DNA from: Jaenimonas drosophilae
Taxonomy: Eukaryota > Euglenozoa > Kinetoplastea > Trypanosomatida > Trypanosomatidae
Direction: 5' to 3'
Assembly: GCA_030849065.1 (NCBI GenBank)
Contig: JASAON010001614.1
Coordinates: 35,752 to 99,751 of the forward strand
Length of the DNA: 64,000 nt
Made by a program: the position numbers and the translations under genes. Shown here in pieces: positions 1 to 11,200 of this stretch. Below the pieces are notes generated by a model. The model was given only the letters and a program-made list of their open reading frames with translations, was not told where the DNA came from and made no database searches. Every line of letters starts with the position of its first letter. Position 1 is the first letter of the stretch.

Positions 1-2
1 AG

Positions 3-1661
3 CTGAATGCAGCTACAACAGGAGAGGATGTGGGTGATTTTGATGATGATCATCGCTCTCAAGTTGATGATGTTGTTGGTTCGGTGAAACTGCCTTCGCG
101 ACGTGGTCGCAGCAGTAGACGGCAAAGTATTGCGGCATCACGATCACCACTGGCCGCCAACAAATCGCAGAGCCACAACGCCATTCTTGGCTTCAGCACA
201 CGCAACCATCAAGGTGAGGAAGAGGTGCTGATGAATCTATCCTCCTCCGCCATGACTCTACCCAGCTCCATCACCTCACCACAGCAATTTCTCAGCCCAG
301 CGGGAGAGGTATACCTGCTTCCTCAGCAGCATCGCCAACTACAACAACAACAACAACAGCAACAGCAACAACAGCTTCCAGCATCCACGGGAACGTTTCC
401 GCAACCATTTCTTGCATCATCCATCATGGATGCTGCTGACGTGCTTAGCGGTGCCACCAACAACACCAGCGGGGTCATGTACACCTTGACGAGCATGAGT
501 AGCATCCACAGCAGAAGCAGTGAAGAGAGTGAAAGTACGAATAACAGCGTGAATTCCAGCGATGATGATGATGATGATGATGAGCACGATGACGAAGGAG
601 GACTAGAGCCACGTGCACGTCGTGGCAGCGTCGTGGCAACGTTGGAAGAAGGTGGTGGTATCATCTTATCGGATAGTTTTCTTCGATTGCACCCAACCTC
701 ACCTCTCGCAACACGTTGCCACGAATCTCAGAACGCCTCACTCCGCAACTCTCCACGCCTCCTCCATGGAAACACACAACAACAACGGTTGTTGAGCCCG
801 CATCTCATCCACACACGTGTTGGCCGATCGTGGCTGACCTCTCCCGTGGAGGCGCGCACATCAACATTGGATGATGTTGCTGGGGAACGCCCAGCCCATG
901 AAGGATTCATGGCAGAACCTACAACCCCACGTACACACTTTGTTCCGTATCCAAGCAATGCAACCACGCCAGCAGCAACACCGCTGCTGACCTCACCACT
1001 TGGATTAGCTGCTGCACACACGCCGATTGTGGGTGCGGCATCATCTGCCGCCTTCTCTCTCGGCCGCTCCACTTTATCTCGCCGAAGTTCCGGCCGCGGT
1101 GTGCCACACACACCCATGGACACCAACAACAGCAGCGTCACAACAACAAGTGCTGGTGTGGTGCCCATGCTGATGGATGCGGTGGTGTTGGAGGTGTTTG
1201 ATGAACGTGGCGGAGCAAATCGTCGAGGTGGCCGAGAGCGTTCAGCATCGAGGCCTGTTCCGCAACTCACCTCTCCACGTACGCCAAGTTCTGTGAGAGG
1301 AGGAGGAGGAGGAGGTATAGATGATGCCAAACACGCGGCGGCGTACATGATGGAGGTGGCGCAGCAACAGCGGCCCATGTTTCGTCGCAAGACCTCCGCT
1401 GAGGCATATGGCAGAGGCATGTACTTCCAGCTTTTGGATGAAGATGCACCAACAACCTTGATGCTTGATGCACATCAGAACATGGATGATGAAGAAGCAA
1501 CAGCAACAACACCAACGGTGAAGGCCACAACATCTCCGCACCCCGTACGTCGTGCAACCACGCCAACACATGATCATTGCCTTCTCTCGCCATCATTGCA
1601 CCTACGGGGTACGCGCCTTGAGAACTCCATCATGCATGGCTCTACATGGATGGATCAATAA
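3..1661 (+). CDS. Family 1 protein (GGC-FTD / YGRGxY motifs), 5' partial
   Basis: The frame is open to the left edge with no ATG before the conserved part, so the true start lies outside the window. The visible protein is mostly low complexity: a poly-Q run near nt 341-378, an acidic D/E run near nt 559-598, and Ser/Pro/Thr-rich linkers. Two blocks recur in four other genes here. The first, near nt 651-740, reads GGGIILSDSFLRLHPTSP. The second, near nt 1336-1434, has RPMFRRK followed by AYGRGMY. The first block has Gly where its relatives have Cys (GGC). There is no signal peptide or membrane span in the visible part. Function is unknown; the conserved blocks embedded in disordered sequence suggest short binding modules or one small split fold, which is inference. 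The stop is TAA. Confidence 0.75.
   Translation: MNAATTGEDVGDFDDDHRSQVDDVVGSVKLPSRRGRSSRRQSIAASRSPLAANKSQSHNAILGFSTRNHQGEEEVLMNLSSSAMTLPSSITSPQQFLSPAGEVYLLPQQHRQLQQQQQQQQQQQLPASTGTFPQPFLASSIMDAADVLSGATNNTSGVMYTLTSMSSIHSRSSEESESTNNSVNSSDDDDDDDEHDDEGGLEPRARRGSVVATLEEGGGIILSDSFLRLHPTSPLATRCHESQNASLRNSPRLLHGNTQQQRLLSPHLIHTRVGRSWLTSPVEARTSTLDDVAGERPAHEGFMAEPTTPRTHFVPYPSNATTPAATPLLTSPLGLAAAHTPIVGAASSAAFSLGRSTLSRRSSGRGVPHTPMDTNNSSVTTTSAGVVPMLMDAVVLEVFDERGGANRRGGRERSASRPVPQLTSPRTPSSVRGGGGGGIDDAKHAAAYMMEVAQQQRPMFRRKTSAEAYGRGMYFQLLDEDAPTTLMLDAHQNMDDEEATATTPTVKATTSPHPVRRATTPTHDHCLLSPSLHLRGTRLENSIMHGSTWMDQ
341..378 (+). repeat. CAA/CAG tract encoding poly-glutamine
   Basis: An in-frame run of CAA and CAG codons inside the first gene. 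The mixed codons argue against a recent pure trinucleotide expansion. Confidence 0.8.
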
Positions 1662-2921
1662 CCACCTCACCCATCATCATCATCATCATCATCATCACTT
1701 CACCACGCGTTGATGTGGCTGATGTTCATGTATCTCAGTGTTGTGTGCCCCCCCCCCCCCTTCGGTATTGCCTCCCCTCCTCCTCATTCCCATCTTGGGA
1801 GATGTTTTTTGTTTTTCCTCGATGGTTGCTGCTTCCGCCTTCTCCAACTGGGCGTGTGTATGTGTGTCTGTGGATTCATCGTCCATCCACGAACATCACG
1901 CTGCAGCTGCTGATGTTCGTGGGGATGCATAAATGAAGAGTGTGCCACCTCCATTTATATCCATGCGTGGTGTTGGGACCAACCAACATCATCATCATCA
2001 TCCTCATCATCATTTGCTGAATAGGTTCAGGAATGATTTGATGGGTGTGCTGCCACTCCTCCACACATACCGTTGACCGAGACCATTTATATTTTCTTTT
2101 GCTCATGGATGAAGATGATGAGCATCCAGTGTGTACGCGCGTGTGTGCTTGTTCGGTGCGTTGGATCCCCTGAGTGAGGTCTTTTCACCATCCACGCGAC
2201 ATCAACCATGTTGTGCCAACGATTCTGTTGGATGAATCATTGTCTTTTTTTTTTATTGTTTGCTTTTCTTTTTCATGATTGCGTGTCTTTTGGTTGCTGC
2301 AACAACACACGCACACACATGCACACACAAGTTGAACCAGACGTGTATGTTTGTGCGTATGTACGTAGTTTGTTTTTTTGTTTTGTTTTGGGTGCTGATG
2401 AGGACTTTCATAAATCTCCAACGCAGCTCCTTCACATCAGCGTATTGTCTGTGTGTTTTTTTCGTTTGTTCTTGTGCTTTGCTTGAGACATGCTCATGCT
2501 GAATTGTTGTTGATGTCTGGATGAGCAACAACCCTGGCAGGTTCATCTCCATCAAGCTGGGCGGCGTGTGTGTTCTGCGTGAATATTCACGTACTTGCGG
2601 CAACTACTCGGCATTGTTTCGGTGATGCCAACAGTGGAATAACGTAGATGATGTATCTCACGCAGGATGATAACATTGCCAACAATGTTTGTGTTATAAA
2701 TGTATGATAATTGTGCGTACAACTTGGTTGTTATGCTGCTCTATCCACGACTACATGCATCATCTCTTCTCCACGTTCTTCTTTCTTCGCAGACATTTTT
2801 TTTTCCTCACCCTTGTTGCTGTACATCAACGTACGCATCATTCAGCACATCATCATTCCAAGGAATTTTCAGCCATCCCACCTTCATCTACACTCTCCAC
2901 ATACATTTATGTGATTGTGCT
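1662..2921. other. Intergenic spacer, simple repeats
   Basis: No supported gene. It contains a CAT repeat (about 1672-1696), a run of 13 C (1748-1760), another CAT-rich patch near 1987-2012, CA-rich sequence near 2298-2328 and T tracts near 2245 and 2798. The pyrimidine-rich stretch before the CAG at about 2872 is the best candidate trans-splice acceptor for the next gene. Confidence 0.6.
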
Positions 2922-3758
2922 ATGCTAGAAGCCATGCTTAACTATCACTCGGCACAAGCACGGTCCAGTTCTCCATCCACCACACAAAATATAAACAACA
3001 ACAACAACATTAATCCGCGCAGAACGTATCCAGAGGCTCTTCCAGCATACTTGCCACGGCACTTGCGCGCCACCGTTGATGGTGTGGCGGTGATTTACAG
3101 CAGCTCCAGCGATTTACGCCATGTGCAACCGATGCTCGAGCTCATCACACCCACTCCACTACGACAGAGTGTGAGTGGTGAGGCCGATACGCACGTGGAT
3201 GAATCCACCACAGAAGAACACGCCGCACAGCAAGACGATGAGGTGGATCCATCACGTCGCAGTGCATCTTCTTCCCCCGTGCCTGAGTGCCTTCACACGA
3301 ACATCTCTCCAAAGGAGGCCATTCGTGCAGGCGGTTGTGTCATCTTCAGCGACCGATTTATGCACGATCATCCAACCTCACCCATCACCCTCATCTCACA
3401 TGAATATCAACGGGTACACCTACAACGTGCTCACACAGCCGCACCTGGCAGGATGCCATCCATATCTGCGTGTGAGACGAGCACTCCACTCGTGAGCCGT
3501 CGCGATGGTGGTGGTGATGCAGATGATGATGTGATGGAGCTGAACCAGTACATGATGGAGGCGATGCGTGCGGAGCGGCCACTCTTTCGGCGGCAGCCAT
3601 CCTACCAGTTATATGGCCGTGGATCATATGTGTTGTTGGATCAGGGAGATGTGGTGAATAGAGCAGCTCAACGTGGACGCTCGTGCTCCGCGGGGATGCA
3701 CGCCACCACGCTGGTTCATCGCGCAGCTTCTGCGATGGCCGTAAGCCACAACATGTAG
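2922..3758 (+). CDS. Family 1 protein (GGC-FTD / YGRGxY motifs)
   Basis: A predicted 278-residue protein of unknown function. ATG 2922 is the first in-frame ATG after the likely acceptor near 2872; ATG 2934 is an alternative if the AG at 2926-2927 is used. An N-terminal block, YPEALPAYLP...GVAVI...MLELI (nt 3027-3150), is closely matched by the gene at 17978. The central block is GGCVIFSDRFMHDHPTSP (nt 3331-3384). The C-terminal block has RPLFRRQ and LYGRGSY (nt 3571-3630). Linkers are Asn-, Ser- and Asp-rich. There is no signal peptide or membrane span. It is the shortest complete member of the family, so it shows the conserved core most clearly. The order N-block, GGC-block, YG-block is the same in all complete members. 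Confidence 0.8.
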   Translation: MLEAMLNYHSAQARSSSPSTTQNINNNNNINPRRTYPEALPAYLPRHLRATVDGVAVIYSSSSDLRHVQPMLELITPTPLRQSVSGEADTHVDESTTEEHAAQQDDEVDPSRRSASSSPVPECLHTNISPKEAIRAGGCVIFSDRFMHDHPTSPITLISHEYQRVHLQRAHTAAPGRMPSISACETSTPLVSRRDGGGDADDDVMELNQYMMEAMRAERPLFRRQPSYQLYGRGSYVLLDQGDVVNRAAQRGRSCSAGMHATTLVHRAASAMAVSHNM

Positions 3759-4951
3759 GAGGATGGTGCCTACTTCTTCATTCGTTGCGTGTGTGTGTGT
3801 AGCATGAAGAGCACCCAACACACTCATCATCATATATCTGTTGTGTTGCGCTCGTTAAATCTGCTATGCTACGACAAGCACACACTCTCTCTTTCATTTC
3901 TTCCTCTAATTCCTTTGTTCTGTGCCGCAACTTCTGCACTAGCAGCTCATGATGGCGATCATTCATCTTTTTTTCTTTTTTTTCTTTTTTTTTTGTGTGT
4001 GTGTGTGTACGTGTGCAGAGTACAAACAGACGTAATGGTCTGGGGTACATCTTAGTTTGTTTTATTTCTTCGCTTGTTGTTTGCTGGCAGCAACAACTAC
4101 TTTTTGCATACCTACTCTGACAAATACTCTTCTTGTGTTGTATGTCTTCTTCTTCCACCACGCAACTCATACACCCAATGAGTTTTTTCTTGAATCTTCG
4201 TGTTGGCATATGTTGCTGAACTCCGCACAGAGAGGTGTTGGCCGAAAACACATATGCCACTCACTCACTGTGTACGGAGCTGCTCTACATCCAACAACAC
4301 ATGCAACACAACATGATGTGAAAAGCACCACAAAACAACATTTTCACGCTTCAAGACGCACATTGCATTCAGTGTTCTTGCGCATAATCTATGTTGTTGT
4401 TTTGTGTGTATGTGTGCGGTTTACTACTACTACACGTATATCCGCATGAATGAATGAAGATGATCATTTATTTCATCTCCATTGCCGTAGCCTTGAATCA
4501 AGGTGGTGGGCGAGGAGCACATCATTCCTTCACGTTTGTGTGTAAATGTGTGTTGTTGCGGTTGTTTTGTTTTCCTTCTTCGTTGAACGCCCCTAACTTA
4601 ATCCAATGATGTGCGGTTATCTATGTTGCCCATGACATGGATGAAGCATACGCCAGCATGATGTATGTGCATCATACTCCCTCTTTTCTTCTTCAACACT
4701 TGTTTAGGTAGCACACTCTATCCCCTAAGTTGGTAGAGAGGCAGCAGAAGTAGCTCCTCGCACACTCGTTGTGCTCATTCAGTACCATACACGCATCACC
4801 TGCGTGCCGTGATTCTGAGTAGTCTTAGTTCCACTTCTTTGTAGTAGTAGTGTGTGTGTGTGTGTGTTGCTCGGTTTGTGCCTTGAACGCAACTGACACA
4901 CCACACTACAGTTGTACTTGTGGTTGTTGTTGTTTGTATTTTTTCACACTA
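3759..4951. other. Intergenic spacer with strong unassigned acceptor
   Basis: No convincing gene. A long T/C tract (about 3968-3994), a GT run and then CAG (4016-4018) form a textbook trans-splice acceptor, yet no clear gene follows for over 900 bases. A closer acceptor candidate for the next gene is the TAGTAGTAG near 4840-4850, followed by a GT repeat. Confidence 0.55.
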
Positions 4952-6190
4952 ATGTCAAGACAACAACGCAGAGATCCGTCGGCACGTAGAGTGCAGGATT
5001 TCGCCAACTTTCCCAACCAAGAAAACGTGGTGCTCCGCGGGGTCTACGGAGGCCCACAACTTCCACGTTTGCGTAGGTCTGATTTGCCCGATGCGGCGCT
5101 TGCACATGGTGATGTGTACCGATTGGAAACAACGGGTGTTGCCATCATGGACCGGAACTGGTCAGTGGAGGAGCATCAGCTCGAGGTGGTGGCACCGGAT
5201 GCGTGGCTCGATATCGTTGAGAACTTTAAGCCACGTTTTTCATCACCCACACGAAGTATTGTCTCAAGCATGTACTCCACAACACATCAAAGTCGTGGTG
5301 AGGTGGAGTACTCCACACGTTATGATTCCACGGGCACACACACCCACTCGTCTGTGTCTCAGCGCGCCCCACGTATGCGGCAGGTATCATCATACCAACG
5401 AACGCCACACCAAGGCAGTTCATCCATCCGACGATCCTTCAACGGCATGATTGGTGACTATGATGATGATGACGATGATTTTGATGATGATTATGAAGAG
5501 AGCAACGATGGTGAAGAAGATGATGAGCTTATCACGCTTATTTGCGATCGAGCCGCGAAGGATGTTAATGATGCCATCAGACGCGGTGGATGTTTCGTCT
5601 TCACGGATGGCTACCTCGCCAGCCACCCCGATGGCGACATCAGCCGAATAACAGAGCTCTACGAACGCTTCCACAATGATTGGTATGGAGATCAAGATGC
5701 CATCATCTCACTCATATCCAATCGTGAAGGTACACCACAACGCACAGAGATGTTGTTGCGTGAGGCGATGCAGCTCAAGCGGCCCATCTTCCGTATCAAG
5801 CGAGCAGAAAAGGTCTATGGTGCAGCCGCGTATAGCCCACTAATGCCTCCTACACAAGATGAGGTTATGGTGGCATCACCACAAGAAGTAGAAGAGCTGC
5901 CAGATCATGAAGTTGTGCCACAAGAAGACCAGGATCAGTTTGAGGAGCACGGCGATGTGCATCAACGACGTTTACGTGATCGCAACAAGAGGGCTGCTCA
6001 ACTCAAGGATTCACGTCTGTACGCGAGGAACTCCATCTTCCAGGCGTTGAACGATTTGGATCTCTCAAGCTCCAGCGTTGATCTCAGTGATGTAACGGTG
6101 GGTGTGGTGAGCTCCGTCAGCGCACTCGACCTGCACAGCCCTCATGACGTGAATGAGCCACCCGTGAGGGGCTTCTCATCCGCATCATAG
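4952..6190 (+). CDS. Family 1 protein (GGC-FTD / YGxxxY motifs)
   Basis: A predicted 412-residue protein of unknown function, starting at ATG 4952 (MSRQQRRDPS). The N-terminal block is divergent but alignable: DLPDAAL...TTGVAIMD...HQLEVV. A strongly acidic Asp/Glu run (nt 5458-5528) precedes the GGCFVFTDGYLASHP block (nt 5587-5631), which continues with ITELYERFH. The C-terminal block has RPIFRIK and VYGAAAY, so the RG of YGRG is replaced by AA. After this the protein carries an extra charged tail of about 120 residues (E/Q- and R-rich, then Ser-rich) that the shorter relatives lack. No membrane span is visible. It ends at TAG. Confidence 0.8.
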   Translation: MSRQQRRDPSARRVQDFANFPNQENVVLRGVYGGPQLPRLRRSDLPDAALAHGDVYRLETTGVAIMDRNWSVEEHQLEVVAPDAWLDIVENFKPRFSSPTRSIVSSMYSTTHQSRGEVEYSTRYDSTGTHTHSSVSQRAPRMRQVSSYQRTPHQGSSSIRRSFNGMIGDYDDDDDDFDDDYEESNDGEEDDELITLICDRAAKDVNDAIRRGGCFVFTDGYLASHPDGDISRITELYERFHNDWYGDQDAIISLISNREGTPQRTEMLLREAMQLKRPIFRIKRAEKVYGAAAYSPLMPPTQDEVMVASPQEVEELPDHEVVPQEDQDQFEEHGDVHQRRLRDRNKRAAQLKDSRLYARNSIFQALNDLDLSSSSVDLSDVTVGVVSSVSALDLHSPHDVNEPPVRGFSSAS

Positions 6191-6473
6191 CGAAGCAGGT
6201 AGGATGATGTTGTTGTTGTTGTTGTTGTTGAAGCTGCAGGATCATCTCATATATACACGTTTTACGTTTTACTCCAGTGATTGCTTTGGATGTTGTTGTT
6301 GTTGGGCAGGCCCACCTTCTATTGTTTTGTGCTTTACAACATGTCTCTGACGTTTTTCTATTGGCATGCGCAGTTCATGTAGAGCGCGGTGTGACGTTGG
6401 AGGTGTTGCGAGATGATGATGTGTGTGCGTGTGTGTGTATGTGTGTATTCATCTTCGCGTGTATGACGGATGG

Positions 6474-6504
<31 letters not shown>

Positions 6505-8226
6505 GCACAACTCATCTCTCTCCACCACCACCACCATTTCCTCCTCCTCCTTTTCATCATTACAATGACTTTAAGCGCCATCCATTCTGAGTGTTCTGTT
6601 TTGGTACTGTTGTTGTTGGTGATGGCACTCACGTCGTGCAGTGTTTTGGGGAGCAACATCACACAAGAACAAAAAACAATGACTACATCATCATCCTCAC
6701 CATCGAAGGCTATACCCAACCATACCCTTCACGAAACATGCAAAATCGTTGTTGTTGCTGGAGAATAGTGTGGCGCACGAGTAGGCGCACCAACCACGAT
6801 TTTCATGTTTCATCTTTCTTCGTTCCGTTGGTGATAGACCTTCCTATTTTTTTTGTTGTTGTTGTCGGTTGTTGGGGGAAAGAGGCAGCAAACCGTTCTC
6901 ATCAAGTGTATTCGAGTGATTTATTTTTCTTGGTTTTTTTTTTTGGTGATGCAGATGTGCACGAAAACAGTGGCTGATTGTTGTGGTAGTTCTCAGTGAA
7001 ATGCAGCGATTCACAGAAGCACGTACGCACACAGCCATAAAGATGTATGAATGGCATCATGAGCTTTCTGCGTCTGTACTCAGCCAACCACATTTTCATT
7101 TTCACCCTCGATGTTTTCTTGATGTGCCCTTCCTCGTTCTGGTTTCACGCCTGTTTCAGCTTTCGCTCTGCCCCTTCTTCGAATAGAAGGATGCGCTTAA
7201 CGTCATTCCCAGACTAACTTTTTTTTTTTTCAGCTTTCGTACTCCCCCTTCTCACTTTACAAGCAATGCGGCTGTGTGGTTGCTTCACGTGCGCGATGAT
7301 TCATCCTCCTCCTCCTCCTTCTCCCTTCTTACCCATCCTCACAATGAGGTGGAGGAGCATGTTTTGCCGTCACGGCATACGCACACAAGAGTGAATACCC
7401 AGATTTCTTCATTTTGTATATTTTTATTTTTTCCTGCTTCGTTTTTTTTTGTTTCTTTTGCTGTTGATGCAGCGTGACCAGAAAATATATTCGCCTCATT
7501 TCTATTGCTGCTGAAATGTATCGCTCCCACAACGGTGCGGCGTAGGTGAAGCACAAGCAGGTTCCCCCGAACAGCACAATTTGATGATGATGATATTTAT
7601 TCTGGTGCTGCGTGTTGTCCATGAGTGTGATGGTACACAACGTGATGTGCCCGCCAGTATGACTTGTGTGTTTGGTAAGACCTAGCCCTAGCACACTGCC
7701 CTTCATCATCATCTTCCTCATCATCATCATCCTCTCTTGTGCTCTTCATCTTCCTGTAGTTTCCTTGTAGAGCACCCCTCTCCCTCCCTGTGAGCTCCTT
7801 AACCCTCATTCATCTCTTTAGACCTCAGACAACAAGAGTTGCGTGAAGGATTGAGATACACACTTAACACATACACACACACACGCACACACAGTTTTTG
7901 TAGCTTTTGTTTCTTCGTTGGCTCGTGGTCTTCGCCTTGTAGCTCATCGGTGTTCCTCCCAACTGATTTATTTTTTTCTTTGCGGGGCTGTGCGAGACGT
8001 CGTCCAAGGTTTAAAACTGCAAATTTTTTTTTTTAAAAAAAGTTGTAAAGACAATCTGACGTACCTGGGCAACAGTGCACCGCCCTTCAGCTTGACTGCA
8101 CCTGCACGTCGTGTGTTGTGCAGATCAAGGATTGCTCGTCATCTACGCCACACGCTTGATTGTTGTGTATTGTTTTGCGCATCCTACGTGGAAATCTTTG
8201 TAATTCCACGCATCCTGAGGTGCGTG
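6191..8226. other. Long intergenic spacer
   Basis: About 2 kb with (GTT)n near 6209-6230, a CA repeat (6484-6503), T tracts and CAT/CTC repeats. It contains one possible small secreted-protein gene (6565-6768). A T tract at about 8022-8035, followed by A-rich sequence ending in AG near 8042, is a candidate acceptor for the next gene. Confidence 0.55.
6565..6768 (+). CDS. Possible small secreted protein, 67 aa
   Basis: A short candidate supported by layout and composition, not by homology. The CA repeat ends in CAG at about 6502-6504, a pyrimidine-rich leader follows, and ATG 6565 opens a 67-codon frame. The product has a signal-peptide-like hydrophobic stretch (VLVLLLLVMALTSCSVLG) near residues 12-29. 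After it come two N-glycosylation sequons (NIT, NHT) and a Ser/Thr-rich segment. It could equally be a chance frame in the spacer. Confidence 0.3.
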   Translation: MTLSAIHSECSVLVLLLLVMALTSCSVLGSNITQEQKTMTTSSSSPSKAIPNHTLHETCKIVVVAGE

Positions 8227-11200
8227 ATGCCCCAATCACCGGCAAAGATGCCGAGATCCGCGTCACCCGTGACACGGGATGCGAGCGAGGACCACATTTT
8301 TTTCGTAGATGAGCCCAGTGGTGAGCGCTTCAAGCTTCTCTTTCATGGTGACATCAACCGTTTGAGCGTATCCAAGATTCGGCGGTATTTGCGCCTGAAT
8401 CGCATCAACGATGAAAATGATTTGTGCTTTGAGGGGCGCGTGTTGTCGGATGATATGCGCGGTGGTGATTTTGGTTTGAAGCGTGGAGCTGTGCTCAAGC
8501 TACGCAGACCATCCCCGGCGTCTGAACCACACCAGCATCATCATCATCAGCAGCCACAGCAACACAACAACAAGAAGCAGCAACAGAACAAGAGCAAGAA
8601 GAAACATGATAGGGAGGCTCCAGCACACCACAACGGCCCCAGCTCCTACGAAGATCGTCTGCTGCTCAACAATGAATCCTACGCACTACGTTTTCACATT
8701 GAGCGCGTCAAGGATGTCAAGGAAGATGCACGCAACAACAACAACAAGGATGGTACATCTGGCATGAAGCTGCCCTATCTCAGTGGCAGCCACTCACCAT
8801 CTCCCATGGGACCTACGTCGTCAGAAACAAGCAGCGACGATACGCCAGCCAACAACAAACGCCAAAAGCTGCTGATTAACAAGGCTTCATCACCAGCCTT
8901 CTCTACCGTTCTCACAGATCCATCTGTTGTAGCTCCATATGGACGTGGTGAGCCCGACCACACACGTCCAGCGCCGATTGCACGTGGATGTGGAGCTCCA
9001 CCGCCAGGGGGAAATGTGAGCAGGAACAACATCAGCACCACATCACCCCCAGAGGAAATAGTGATGAGCCCAGGTTCTTCGCACTACATCCAGAAGCTGC
9101 AGGAGATGCTTCGCCAAGCAGAAGCACTCAGCTATACCAATGCCACCACCACCAACAACAACAACAACAAGATGTGCTCTACCACCAATCTTCAGCCACC
9201 TGCCGCACAGTACTCCTCACCGCAGTATGAGATGATGCCTCCACGAAGCATGGGCCTCGCTCCCGATTCACTTCGCTCGACGCCTGCGATTCAAGCAAGT
9301 GCGCCACCAGCCGCTGGCGCAACCCGACCAACATCGAACCACAACAACACCACCAACCAACAAGTGATGGAGGAGATGCGTGAGGTGCGTGCGGCGGTGG
9401 CGGATATGACGGGCATGCTCATGGAGATGAAGAAGCGCGAGGCGCGACAACCATCCCCAAGCTCCTCCACCACTGACAGCAGCATCAGCACACCAAACGA
9501 ATCGCATCGTAGAAAAGATGGTAGAAGTCACGTTCATCACAATCATGTGCCACCTCCACCACCTCCACCACCTCCGATGAAGACCCCTCGTCGTGGTGAG
9601 CGCACTCCGCGTAGTGATCGGCGCCATCCACCCATGGAGCCCGCTGAGGATCTCACACAACGTTTGCAGCAGGTTCTTCCACGAGCAGAAGTGGTGTTGC
9701 AACGTCTTCTCGGCGCACTGCGTGTGGCGGCATCAGAGCCCGCATCGGCACGTCGCTCGGAAGTCGCCTCCGTGGAACCGCACGCCGTGAAGGAGCTCAT
9801 CATCTCACCATCGCAATCCGTCTTCGTGGACGAGGCAACGGCGCCAACAGGGAGAGCGATGGGTGAGGAGCTACGCAGCATGCACGGCCTTCTCAAGGAG
9901 TTGGTGGCGATGGTGGAGCGTGGCGGTGGCGGTGGCAACGGCATGGTGAATGGCCGCCTTCCTTCGCATCGCTCACCCACACATCATTCTCCTTCCAAGA
10001 AGGACAATGTTGGTGCACGTGCTGCCACCCCACTCGCACAAGATCTTCAACGCGTGATGTCCTACACGGAACATGCCTTGGCGGATTTGGTTCAGGTTCT
10101 ACACTCTCAGCGTTCTCAACCTGATGTTGCAGCGCTAACCTCTCCACGCCACGACCGCCAACATGCATCGCCAGACTCCATCCATCTACACTCACCGAGG
10201 CATCCGTCTAGCCATCATCATCATCATGGTGATGATGTGGTGCCGGAAAACACGCACACGCATCGCTCGCACAGCGTGCGCCGGCCATCTCCTCTTCGTA
10301 GTGGATCTTCGCATCATCACCATCATCAATCCCAGCCACATCATGAGCAGCAACATGAAGCACATCCTCCTCCTTCCAGTAGCCGTCATGATGTGCCACA
10401 CACGAAGGAGGACGTTATTCTGAAGGAGGTCCACGACATACATCACGTGTTGCGTAGTTTGGTGAAGATGATTCATAAGGACAAGGATGAAAAAGAAGTG
10501 AAGCCCATTTCACCCACACGCGTTCAATCCCAGCGCTCACCAAGTCCTGAAAACATCTCCGCCTCACCCAACTCTTCCAGCCCGCGCTCCACCGACACCC
10601 GACGAACGCGCCCGCCACCGTCCATCTCGCCCAACGATATCCTCGGCCAAGAGGGCCGGCACCTCCGCGACACGGTACAGCGCGCGGAGCAGGTGATTCA
10701 TCGTCTTTTGCACCTCGCACAAGGCCAGCCCAACACATCTGCATCCCTCACCACCGACAGCAACAACAACAACAACTTAGAACGCAAGCACACCAAACGC
10801 TTTGATCAAGCACAACTTCCCTCTTCTGGTCCAGGTGTCGGGGAGGATTCCTTCGCCACGACGGGCTCCGAATCTGCGGTGATTCAGCAGCATGTGGTGG
10901 AGCACCTCGGCAGCGTGCAGCACATGGTGGAGCAGCTCTCTCAGGTGATGCGATCCCAGCGTAGCGTGCATGACCCATCGCCTGCCGCGGAGGGTGCCAT
11001 GCCAGCATCTCACCAGTTTGATGTTCTCCCGCTGCCACCAACCTCCATTGGTGGTGATGGGGATCTTGGCTCCGCGCAACTTGCCAACAACAACAACAAC
11101 CCTAAACCCACTTCACAACAACAACAACAACAGCAACAACGCTCACAGGATGGTGGTGTTCCGCCTGTTGTGGTTCAGAAACGTCTGAAGGACATCACTG

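Noticed and set aside
323..664. Minus-strand Ser/Cys-rich frames opposite the poly-Q and acidic repeats
   Set aside because: They are shadows produced by trinucleotide repeats of the + strand gene.
4057..4449. A 130-codon frame behind the orphan acceptor
   Set aside because: There is no ATG for its first 50 codons, and the translation is typical of a T-rich spacer.
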